Shown here piece after piece: positions 1 through 7,280 of a stretch of DNA of 64,000 bases. The position numbers and the translations under genes were made by a program. Each line of letters opens with the position of its first letter. The first letter of the stretch is position 1. The stretch is from Brevibacillus brevis (lineage in GTDB: Bacteria > Bacillota > Bacilli > Brevibacillales > Brevibacillaceae). The stretch lies in NCBI RefSeq assembly GCF_900637055.1, contig NZ_LR134338.1, positions 611,001 through 675,000 on the forward strand. The letters are read 5' to 3'. The notes beneath the pieces were generated by a model. The model saw nothing but the letters and a program-made list of their open reading frames with translations. It made no database searches and was not told where the DNA came from.

Positions 1-1
1 T

Positions 2-121
2 AGAGAGGGGAGCGAGTTTACAGTTGGGTTTGTGAAAGGCGAAGACGGCTCTGTAACAGCCATGTCCCTTTTTTATCGAATCATACCACGAGTAGCAGCT
101 GCGGAGGGTAGTCGAGTATGA
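2..121 (+). CDS. C-terminal end of an upstream gene (partial)
   Basis: One frame is open from base 2 and stops at TGA 119-121, overlapping the ATG of the next gene by four bases (ATGA). The last residues read like the C-terminal beta-strand end of a serine hydrolase or beta-lactamase-like protein (FVKGEDGSVTAMSLFYRI), but 39 residues are too few for a firm call. The overlap indicates translational coupling with the dipeptide epimerase gene, so this is the upstream cistron of the same operon. Confidence 0.55.
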   Translation, partial: REGSEFTVGFVKGEDGSVTAMSLFYRIIPRVAAAEGSRV

Positions 122-1248
122 AAATAAAGTCTGTATGGGTTCATGCCATAAGGTTGCCGCTAAAACGCCCATTTATTATCGCGTACGCCTCTTATGCGGA
201 TATGCCGTCCATTATTGTAAAAGTGGAGACAGACAATGGCTTGGTCGGACTAGGCGAAGCGGTACCAGATCAAAATGTCACCGGAGAGACATGGGAGTCT
301 ACTTATACGATGCTCGTTCAAAACCTGGCGCCTGTTGTGATCGGAGAGAATCCGTTTGATATCGAGAGAATTCACGAGAAGATGAACCAGGCTGTTTGGG
401 GAGCCCCAGCAGCAAAAGCCGCCATCGATATCGCTTGCTATGATCTGATGGGCAAGGCGGCTGGTCAACCTGTTTATCATTTCTTGGGCGGAAAATATCA
501 CACGACGCTTTCCTTCCCCTATGTGTTAAGTATTTTAGAGCCAGAGGTCATGGCAGCCGAAGCTAGGCAAGCAGTGGCAGCTGGGTATGACTCGATCAAA
601 ATAAAGGTGGGAGCCGATCTTCGGACAGATATCCAGCGAATCCGGGCTGTTCGGCAGGCAGTTGGCCCTGACGTAGGGCTGCGGGTGGACGCCAACCAAG
701 GGTGGGAGAACCGTGCAAACTCCTTGCTTGTTTTGAGACAGATCGAGGATTGTCACATTGATTGGATGGAGCAGCCTGTCTTGGCAGATGATCTTGATGC
801 TCTGGCGGAAATTCGCAGGCAAACGACGATTCCAATTATGGTAGACGAGGGACTGCACGGGATGAAGGAAATGCGGGAAGTCATCGCGAAAAGAGCTGCA
901 GATAAAGTAAACATCAAACTGATGAAAAGTGGAGGGATTTATCCCGCTCTCAAATTGGTGAATCAGGCGGAAATGGCAGGGATGGAGTGTCAGATCGGTT
1001 CGATGCTGGAGTCCTCGATTGGCAGTGCAGCTGGTGCTCATTTGTCACTGGCGAAGAAAAACATCATTTCCAACGAGCTGGCAGGACCTACGATCATTTC
1101 ACGGGATGTGGCTCAGCTTGCGATTCACGGGAGCCAAATTGTCGTGTCAGATCAGCCAGGGTTAGGTGTAGAGCTAGATGAAGCGGTGCTTGCCGACATC
1201 ACGGTTAAGTCAGAGCAGGTCATCGGAGCGAAGCGGCAGCCCGTATAG
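118..1248 (+). CDS. Dipeptide epimerase, enolase superfamily (MLE subgroup)
   Basis: 376 residues, the full length of a muconate-lactonizing-enzyme-like enolase superfamily member. The N-terminal capping domain is followed by a TIM barrel with the expected catalytic set: KxK (K161/K163), metal ligands D191 (VDANQGW), E218 (MEQP) and D243 (VDEG), and K267 in NIKLMKSGG. The pattern fits L-Ala-D/L-Glu or other dipeptide epimerases (YkfB-like). These interconvert the alpha-carbon stereochemistry of dipeptides, often in cell-wall peptide recycling. It lies in an operon with an acetyltransferase and a C45 acyltransferase/peptidase, which supports a role in modified-peptide metabolism. The exact dipeptide is not predictable here; cycloisomerase or o-succinylbenzoate synthase activity is a less likely alternative. 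Confidence 0.85.
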   Translation: MKIKSVWVHAIRLPLKRPFIIAYASYADMPSIIVKVETDNGLVGLGEAVPDQNVTGETWESTYTMLVQNLAPVVIGENPFDIERIHEKMNQAVWGAPAAKAAIDIACYDLMGKAAGQPVYHFLGGKYHTTLSFPYVLSILEPEVMAAEARQAVAAGYDSIKIKVGADLRTDIQRIRAVRQAVGPDVGLRVDANQGWENRANSLLVLRQIEDCHIDWMEQPVLADDLDALAEIRRQTTIPIMVDEGLHGMKEMREVIAKRAADKVNIKLMKSGGIYPALKLVNQAEMAGMECQIGSMLESSIGSAAGAHLSLAKKNIISNELAGPTIISRDVAQLAIHGSQIVVSDQPGLGVELDEAVLADITVKSEQVIGAKRQPV

Positions 1249-1260
1249 GGAGAGGACTGA

Positions 1261-1725
1261 ATGCAAAATACGCGCATAGAAATTGTCGAGGCATTGACAG
1301 AGAGCCAGCTTCAGATGATCAAGGCAATGGAGCAGGAGGCTTTTGGCCCACATGGAGCGATTGACGAATGGGTGCTCGTACCACTCGCGAGACATGGCTG
1401 CGTTGCACTTTTCATGGAAACAGAGGAAGCGCATCCTGTTGGGGTATGCCAGCTCATAAGGGATTTTCGTCAACCGGATAAGTGCTACATGTACGGGTAT
1501 TACATCCGTGCAGATCGTAAAGGGATGGGGTATGGATTCTCTTTCTTGAACCGATTGCTGGAGCAGCTGCGTGAGGATGGGTTTCGTCAGATTTGCCTGA
1601 CCGTAAGTCCTGATAATACTGGAGCAGTTGGACTCTATCAAAAAGCAGGCTTTGCGGTTATCGAGACACGGATTGCGGAATATGGTAGTGGAAACGATCG
1701 CTATTATATGGAGAAAACGCTATAA
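1261..1725 (+). CDS. GNAT family N-acetyltransferase
   Basis: 154 residues, a single GNAT domain. The acetyl-CoA pyrophosphate-binding motif A is visible as IRADRKGMGYGFSFL near residues 82-96, and the C-terminal motif B follows (TGAVGLYQKAGF). It starts 12 bases after the dipeptide epimerase stop, behind GGGAGAGG, and ends 17 bases before the C45 gene, so it belongs to the same operon. It would transfer an acetyl group to an amine, plausibly an amino acid or peptide amine handled by the neighbouring enzymes, but the substrate cannot be read from the sequence. Confidence 0.85.
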   Translation: MQNTRIEIVEALTESQLQMIKAMEQEAFGPHGAIDEWVLVPLARHGCVALFMETEEAHPVGVCQLIRDFRQPDKCYMYGYYIRADRKGMGYGFSFLNRLLEQLREDGFRQICLTVSPDNTGAVGLYQKAGFAVIETRIAEYGSGNDRYYMEKTL

Positions 1726-1742
1726 AAGGGGAGTCGCTTACG

Positions 1743-2831
1743 ATGGAACGGTTTCCTGTTTATCGGATCAGGGGGACAGCGCGGGAACGGGGCCAACAAA
1801 TGGGCCAACTCACCAAAGAGCAAATATGGATCAATCTCGAAGCGTACGAACGGACCTTTTACGAGGGAGCAGGTCTTCGCTGGAAGGACGCAACCGAATA
1901 TGCCACTCAGTTCATCCCTTGGATCGAGCAGTATGACCAAGAGATTATGGAGGAAATCAGAGGAATTAGCGAAGGGGCGGAGCGGGATCTGCTTGATATT
2001 GTGACGCTTAATGTTCGCAGTGAAATCATGACCAACTTAGGCGATCCATTTGGGAAAACAGATGGGTGTACGAGTGTGGCGGCCGTCCCTCCTGCAACGA
2101 AAAACCAAGAGACCATCATCGGGCAAAACTGGGATTGGATACACCTCATGGAAAAGGGGCTTGTTGTACTGGAGATCGAGCAACAGCCACGTCCAACCAT
2201 TTTGATGATTACCGAAGCGGGGATCGTAGGTAAAATCGGAATGAACGACAAAGGTATGGGTGTTTGTCTGAATTTTTTGCGAATATCGGAGCGAACCGTC
2301 GGAGTTCCTATCCATATCGTATTGCGGGGAATCTTGAATAGTGGGACGCTCTCACAAGCCATCCGACAAATAACCCGTCTACCACGCGGCACTTCAGCCA
2401 ATTATTTGCTTGCGCATCGGGAAGGAGAGACGGTGGATGTGGAAGCGACTTCAAGAGCGCACGAAGTTCTCTATCCAATGGCAGGGTATATCGCGCATGC
2501 CAATCACTTTGTCGGGTCCCGTATAGCTGTAGATGATCAAGCGAAAATGGGGGAAGCCGATACGCATCTGCGCATGGGGCGGGCCATGAAGCTATTGGCG
2601 GCAGCGCAAGGACAGATCGAAGCTGACCACATCAAGGCGATCTTTCGTGACCATATGAGCTTTCCAGAAGCCATATGCCGACATGGGGACGCGGAGTCGA
2701 CTGGAGCAGAAGAGCTGGTCGGTCGCACGTTATTTTCCATCGTGATGAATCTGACAGAAGGACAGTTTGAATTGTCCAAGGGTCAACCGTGCAATACGCC
2801 GTACCATACGTACCGCTTTTCATCCAGCTAA
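1743..2831 (+). CDS. C45-type peptidase / acyl-CoA:6-APA acyltransferase-like Ntn hydrolase
   Basis: 362 residues. Hallmarks of the C45 family are present: the TLNVRSEI segment (about residues 88-95), then DGCTS with the candidate N-terminal nucleophile C109 after Gly108, then GQNWDW. In this family the precursor is cleaved autocatalytically before Cys, which becomes the nucleophile of an Ntn hydrolase acting on amide bonds. No signal peptide is seen, so it is cytoplasmic. It closes the peptide-epimerase operon, and a terminator follows. It could deacylate or transpeptidate small amino-acyl conjugates; penicillin-type substrates are not implied. Confidence 0.8.
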   Translation: MERFPVYRIRGTARERGQQMGQLTKEQIWINLEAYERTFYEGAGLRWKDATEYATQFIPWIEQYDQEIMEEIRGISEGAERDLLDIVTLNVRSEIMTNLGDPFGKTDGCTSVAAVPPATKNQETIIGQNWDWIHLMEKGLVVLEIEQQPRPTILMITEAGIVGKIGMNDKGMGVCLNFLRISERTVGVPIHIVLRGILNSGTLSQAIRQITRLPRGTSANYLLAHREGETVDVEATSRAHEVLYPMAGYIAHANHFVGSRIAVDDQAKMGEADTHLRMGRAMKLLAAAQGQIEADHIKAIFRDHMSFPEAICRHGDAESTGAEELVGRTLFSIVMNLTEGQFELSKGQPCNTPYHTYRFSSS

Positions 2832-2913
2832 CAAGCATAAGCGTAGACATTTCTCTTTATTGTTTGTTGGAGGTTTTTTGCCTTGTACTCGTTGTAACCC
2901 GACCGAAATTAGG

Positions 2914-2939
2914 CACCGGACATGTTCCGGTGTTTTTTT
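2914..2939 (+). terminator. Rho-independent terminator after the peptide operon
   Basis: A 7-bp perfect stem CACCGGA/TCCGGTG with a 5-nt loop runs directly into a T tract. It lies about 80 bases past the C45 gene stop. Confidence 0.85.
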
Positions 2940-2945
2940 GTTTGC

Positions 2946-2974
2946 TTGACAAATACAAGACAATGAATCATTAT
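2946..2974 (+). promoter_or_regulatory. SigA-type promoter for the GIY-YIG/MFS/AAA/VWA operon
   Basis: TTGACA at 2946-2951 is separated by 17 bases from CATTAT at 2969-2974. It follows the preceding terminator and lies about 70 bases upstream of the first ORF of the 3.0-7.2 kb unit. The -35 is consensus and the -10 matches 4 of 6. Confidence 0.55.
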
Positions 2975-3044
2975 GTTTATTAAATAACAAACAAAAACTC
3001 ATTTCGTTTATTAATTTTGGTCATTGAAAAGTGAGGGAGAAACG

Positions 3045-3281
3045 ATGAATCGAGAAGAACTGAAACAACTGTATAAAGAATCGGAAACGCAGGCAGGGGT
3101 GTATCAGATCAAAAACAACCAAAACCAAAAAATCTGGATCAGCGCCACCCGCAACCTCAAGACGATGAACGGAAAGTTGTTCAGTCTCAAAATGGGTTCG
3201 CATATAAACAAGCAGCTTCAACGGGAATGGAATGAGTACGGAGAGCGCGGATACAACCAGGAAAAAAAGAAAGAGCAATAA
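3045..3281 (+). CDS. GIY-YIG-nuclease-like protein, internally shortened
   Basis: 78 residues from ATG 3045, preceded by GAGGGAG; an in-frame TTG at 3024 is a weaker start. The N-terminal part (AGVYQIKNNQNQKIWISATRNLKTMNG in separate motifs) resembles the small GIY-YIG proteins of Bacillales. The characteristic YIG is degenerate here (Trp-Ile-Ser-Ala). From memory, family members are usually about 110-120 aa and end in a PYGERGYN-like tail. Here that tail (EYGERGYN) directly follows the mid-protein WNEYG, as if the middle third were deleted in frame. Catalysis is doubtful. It is the first gene of the operon and 23 bases precede the next. Confidence 0.6.
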   Translation: MNREELKQLYKESETQAGVYQIKNNQNQKIWISATRNLKTMNGKLFSLKMGSHINKQLQREWNEYGERGYNQEKKKEQ

Positions 3282-3304
3282 TCAAACGAAAAGAGGGAAA
3301 GAAA

Positions 3305-3784
3305 ATGAAAATACCTACTAACTTGAACCATAAGCCTGTTGTCGTGTCGGATAACTATGAGCGTGTTGATGGCCGATTTGCCAGGAATACAGATGCGAAA
3401 GCACTTTCCCTGGGAGTGGCAGAGGGCAGCTCCAGAAGAAAGGTCGATTTATCCGCCAAGGTATGGAGACACACGGGAGAAGAATGGTCAAAACAATCGG
3501 AGGAACTGCCTCTCCATCGCGTTCTTGATATGGCCATACTGATTTGTAGGTCTTTGGCCCATTTTCGCGACGCATACAGATATGAGCATTATTATGACCC
3601 GCAGGAGCCCGTCATCGACCGGGTTGCCCTGCAAGGGGATGCCATGAACGTGGCGATATGTACGGACAATGAGGGTCTTCATGAAGACATTAAGCTGTTC
3701 AGCCAAGCTCTGAGCAACGACGATGAGATGATCAGCGAACGTCTGCGCACATTATCAAAACTAGTAAAGGATATGGGGTATTGA
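3305..3784 (+). CDS. Conserved hypothetical protein, DUF6530-like
   Basis: 159 residues, no signal peptide or membrane segment. The conserved-looking core includes RVDGRFARNTDAKALSLG near the N-terminus, VWRHTGEEWSKQSEELPLHR, and a Cys-containing CTDNEG segment. I recognise the pattern as a Firmicutes family of unknown function (DUF6530, from memory). A GAAAGAGGGAAAG ribosome site precedes ATG 3305. It is separated from the MFS gene by one base, implying coupled translation. Function unknown. Confidence 0.65.
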   Translation: MKIPTNLNHKPVVVSDNYERVDGRFARNTDAKALSLGVAEGSSRRKVDLSAKVWRHTGEEWSKQSEELPLHRVLDMAILICRSLAHFRDAYRYEHYYDPQEPVIDRVALQGDAMNVAICTDNEGLHEDIKLFSQALSNDDEMISERLRTLSKLVKDMGY

Positions 3785-3785
3785 A

Positions 3786-4994
3786 ATGTTTTCCAATGTT
3801 TATGTTCGAACGATTGTCCTCTCCCGCGTGCTGCTGCATTTGGGGATTTGGATTCGGAATTATGCCGTTCTTCTTTTCGTTAGCGAATGGACGAATAATA
3901 ATCCGGTTTATGTATCACTGATTTCGGTTGTAGAATTCGCACCCATTTTTCTATTCGGCCTTATTGGCGGAACCTTTGCCGACCGATGGCGGCCGAAGCG
4001 GACAATGGTTTGGAGCGATCTGTTGTCTGCCGTGTCCGTCGGGGCTGTGCTGCTTGTACTCATGAATGGGGGATGGGTGGCCCTTCTCATCGGAACCTTT
4101 ATTTCTGCCAGCCTGTCTCAATTTTCTCAACCCTCGGCCATGAAACTGTACAAGCGTCATGTGCCAGCTGAACAACTGCAGGGCGCAATGGCAATGTCCC
4201 AAACGCTTGTCGCTATTTTTATGGTTTTAGGTCCGGTCATCGGCACGTTTATTTTCATCCAGTTTGGAATTACAGTCTCTCTGATTCTGACTGCCGTTCT
4301 GTTCCTAGGGTCTTCCCTCATATTAGTGACGCTTCCCCGTGACGTGGAGGAACCGAAGTCTGACGATGCCGGCGGCTTCATAAAGGAATTGAAGGCCGGA
4401 CTGCGCTATATCGGGACCAATCAATCCTTACGAACTCTCTGTTTGACTTTTTCAGCTGTCGGATTGGCGTCAGGTCTGACACAGCCGCTTCAGATCTTCC
4501 TTGTCATCGAGAATTTGGGGCAGGACAAACAATTTCTGCAATGGTTGGTTATGGCCAATGGGGCAGCCATGTTGGCAGGAGGAGCTATCATTATCGGGAT
4601 AGCGAAAAAGATAAGGCCACAGATGTTGCTCATGGTAGGCTTGCTTGTCACGGCCGTTTGTACGATGGGAATAGGCGCATCTGCAATGATTTGGCTAACC
4701 ATTGCTCTATTAGTGATCAGCGGTTTCTTTTTCCCTTGTATTCAAAGCGGAATCCAGACGCTACTTGTACGTAACACAGAAGGGGCATTTATGGGCCGCG
4801 TATCTGGTACGATCACGCCTGTTTTTATGGGGATGATGGTGATTGGCATGTTTATATCCGGCTATCTGAAGGATACGTTCTCGCTAGTTGCGGTATATGT
4901 GGTGAGCGGTGTGTTGATTATAATTGGTGCGTCTTTGCTGCTTCCTCTTCTTCTTGAGAAAAAGGGCAAAGATCAGAGTGGACCGGCGCTATGA
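3786..4994 (+). CDS. MFS transporter (DHA3-like drug/siderophore exporter)
   Basis: 402 residues with about 12 hydrophobic segments. The MFS loop 2-3 signature is clear: GGTFADRWRPKRTMVWSDLL (near residues 59-78), the form found in the MefA/EntS-like exporter group. It would be a proton-driven efflux protein in the cytoplasmic membrane; the substrate is unknown. It follows the DUF6530-like gene by one base, and the AAA ATPase gene begins 16 bases downstream, so the exporter is embedded in the five-gene unit. Confidence 0.85.
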   Translation: MFSNVYVRTIVLSRVLLHLGIWIRNYAVLLFVSEWTNNNPVYVSLISVVEFAPIFLFGLIGGTFADRWRPKRTMVWSDLLSAVSVGAVLLVLMNGGWVALLIGTFISASLSQFSQPSAMKLYKRHVPAEQLQGAMAMSQTLVAIFMVLGPVIGTFIFIQFGITVSLILTAVLFLGSSLILVTLPRDVEEPKSDDAGGFIKELKAGLRYIGTNQSLRTLCLTFSAVGLASGLTQPLQIFLVIENLGQDKQFLQWLVMANGAAMLAGGAIIIGIAKKIRPQMLLMVGLLVTAVCTMGIGASAMIWLTIALLVISGFFFPCIQSGIQTLLVRNTEGAFMGRVSGTITPVFMGMMVIGMFISGYLKDTFSLVAVYVVSGVLIIIGASLLLPLLLEKKGKDQSGPAL

Positions 4995-5010
4995 GGGGAG
5001 TAGAAATGTG

Positions 5011-6129
5011 ATGACTGAAAATGAAAAATATGCTTTGTCACCCGAAAGACAGCTGACGGATGCAGAAAAAAAGCTTGTGTGGAAAAAGCCTTCCACGCAT
5101 CAGGTCAGTGAAGAAGAACAGCGCATTTGTAAAGAAATCAAACGCAACTGGCATCGCGGGGAAATGAAAATTGCCAATATACTGTTAGAAGGTGACGCCG
5201 GTTCTGGTAAAACACAACTAGCCAAAGCATTATCGGCTAATTTCGGGCTGCCGTATACGAAAGTGACTTGTTTTGCTGATATGGATAAATCCGATATTAT
5301 CGGCGCTATTTTGCCGGTCATTTCTTCTGAACGTCTAGAGAAAATGGAGCCTGCCGAGCAAACGGTATGGAAAGTAATATATGAGAGCGATGGGTTTCAA
5401 AGCATATCTGAAATTTTGATGGACGCACTGGGGATTACACAGGAACAGGCTGCCTTAAAGATGAAGCAATTACTGAAGCGTGCAGCGGAAAACACTGATG
5501 GCGAAGCGATTGAGTACCGGTTTTACCCTTCCGAAATCGTCAGAGCCTATCAAAAGGGTTATCTTCTGGAAATCCAAGAACCAAACGTTATTCGTGATGC
5601 TGCGGTGTTAATGGCCTTAAACTCTGCTTTGGAGCTGGATGGCAGCATCAATCTTCCCACCGAGATCATACGCAGGCACCCAGACTTCATCGCGGTTATC
5701 ACAACAAACCGCAGTTATGCGGGCACCAGACCGTTAAACGAAGCGCTGCGCGACAGGGTTCAGCATACGGAAAAGATGGACCTGCCGACCAAAGAAATCA
5801 TGATCGAACGTGTGATGGCCAAAACCGGTTTTCAAGATGGAAAGGTGTTGGGTATTTTAGCGGACGTGATTATGGTTTTAGACAGAACAGCGCGGGCCAA
5901 TGCGATCAAGGGCGTGGCGGGAATGCGTTCCTTTTTCTACTGGGCAGATGCAATTGCTGGAGGAGCTTCCGCAAAAGAATCTCTTTATCATAAGGTTATC
6001 TACAAGATAACAACCGATTCGGAAGAAATAAAGCTTTTAGAAGAAGCACTAATCAATCATGGTTTGATTGCCAGCTTGGAAGAAGCCGAGATTGAACTAA
6101 AAAAAAACGAAAATCTGACGACGCCATAG
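5011..6129 (+). CDS. MoxR/CobS-like AAA+ ATPase
   Basis: 372 residues from ATG 5011 (GTG 5008 is equally possible; GAGGGGAG lies at 4993-5000). Walker A is GDAGSGKT (residues 61-68). The Walker B position reads LLEIQEPNV near 185-193, with Gln in place of the usual Asp, as I recall for the CobS/VWA-partner branch. Sensor 1 is VITTN and an arginine-finger region follows (NEALRDRV). Such ATPases act as chaperones that remodel or load cofactors onto partners together with a VWA protein, which is the next gene. The C-terminal end contains a run of nine A (6099-6107). Confidence 0.85.
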   Translation: MTENEKYALSPERQLTDAEKKLVWKKPSTHQVSEEEQRICKEIKRNWHRGEMKIANILLEGDAGSGKTQLAKALSANFGLPYTKVTCFADMDKSDIIGAILPVISSERLEKMEPAEQTVWKVIYESDGFQSISEILMDALGITQEQAALKMKQLLKRAAENTDGEAIEYRFYPSEIVRAYQKGYLLEIQEPNVIRDAAVLMALNSALELDGSINLPTEIIRRHPDFIAVITTNRSYAGTRPLNEALRDRVQHTEKMDLPTKEIMIERVMAKTGFQDGKVLGILADVIMVLDRTARANAIKGVAGMRSFFYWADAIAGGASAKESLYHKVIYKITTDSEEIKLLEEALINHGLIASLEEAEIELKKNENLTTP

Positions 6130-6203
6130 AGATCAGGACATGGGGAGATATAGACGACACTGATTTTGGCAAAGACAACCATGGAGAGGAAAAAGGAATC
6201 GCA

Positions 6204-7223
6204 TTGAAAAAATCTGCCGATAGTGACGAAAGCTCTTCCCGTGTCTCCGATGATTCTACCCATATGGAACGTTCAGGTTTGGGTGAGGATGGCTCTCCCA
6301 ACTATCATCAGGCAAATCCTGAATCCATGTCAGAGGAAGCGAAACAAAAGGAACGCGATTTTCGTAAAAAGCTGAATCGAGATGCAAGAGAGGTCATTTC
6401 CGATTCGATTCATAAAAAAGTAAAGCTCATTGTTCACCGTCCAGACTATGATCAGGAAAACCAACAGGAATATGTCCGGCTTTGTCAGGGACTCATGCCT
6501 ATCGTGCAAGAGATTGCCAGAAAGACACTTCCGTATCTGAAACATGAGATTTCTTCCGACTTTGCGAGGAATCGTTACTATGGCAGCAAATTTCAGGCAG
6601 ACAGCGTTGCTTACAGGGATTACAAGTATTTTGCCAAGAAACGTCCTCCAACGGAATCTCCTTCTCTTGTGGTTGGTCTTAGGGTTGATGAATCCGCATC
6701 TATGTCGGCTTACGGGAGATTAGAAGCAGCAAAACGAGCAGTGATCGCCGTATATGAATATTGTCAACTGTGTCATATCCCTATTTTGATCTACGGCGAT
6801 ACGGCGGATGTTTCCAGATTGGAGCAAATGTCGATCTTTGCCTATGCCGACTTCGATAAAGCGGATGCCAATGACCGCTTCAGGTTAATGAGAATTCATG
6901 CGAGAAGTAATAATCGCGATGGAATGGCTCTTAGAATTATGGCGGAACGATTAGCCGCTTCTCCCCAAAAGACAAAACTGTTGATTAGCATAAGTGACGG
7001 ACAACCGAAAGCAATGGATGACTATACCGGAAGTTACGCTGTTACAGATATGAAACAGACCATACAGGAATATGAACGAAAAGGAGTCACATTTCTTGCA
7101 GCCGCAATCGGTCAAGACAAGGATGTCATAAGTAAAATCTATGGGAATGAAAGATTTTTGGATATTACCAATTTACATGAGTTCCCTGCAAAGTTAGTTC
7201 GGATTATCGCTCGGTATTTATGA
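6204..7223 (+). CDS. VWA (MIDAS) domain protein, partner of the AAA ATPase
   Basis: 339 residues from TTG 6204, preceded by GAGAGGAAAAAGG. The VWA domain begins near residue 155 and the MIDAS motif DESAS is D162-S164-S166; further metal-site residues appear in SISDGQP. The N-terminal 150 residues are charged. The frame is open upstream to 6096 without ATG, GTG or TTG, and the extra sequence looks coding, so the real N-terminus may be longer. Together with the AAA ATPase it forms a MoxR/VWA pair of the NorQD/CobST type. The client is unknown. Confidence 0.8.
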   Translation: MKKSADSDESSSRVSDDSTHMERSGLGEDGSPNYHQANPESMSEEAKQKERDFRKKLNRDAREVISDSIHKKVKLIVHRPDYDQENQQEYVRLCQGLMPIVQEIARKTLPYLKHEISSDFARNRYYGSKFQADSVAYRDYKYFAKKRPPTESPSLVVGLRVDESASMSAYGRLEAAKRAVIAVYEYCQLCHIPILIYGDTADVSRLEQMSIFAYADFDKADANDRFRLMRIHARSNNRDGMALRIMAERLAASPQKTKLLISISDGQPKAMDDYTGSYAVTDMKQTIQEYERKGVTFLAAAIGQDKDVISKIYGNERFLDITNLHEFPAKLVRIIARYL

Positions 7224-7227
7224 TGGA

Positions 7228-7277
7228 AGCGCGGGTATCTCTCTCTATCTGTTTCGCATAGAGAGGATGCCCGCGCT
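7228..7277. terminator. Long hairpin between convergent genes
   Basis: AGCGCGGG...CCCGCGCT arms, with additional pairing of the CTCTCTAT/ATAGAGAG segments, form a long hairpin followed by TATTATTTTT on the plus strand. It separates the convergent VWA and oppA-like genes and probably terminates the plus-strand operon; it may also serve the minus strand. Confidence 0.75.
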
Positions 7278-7280
7278 CTA

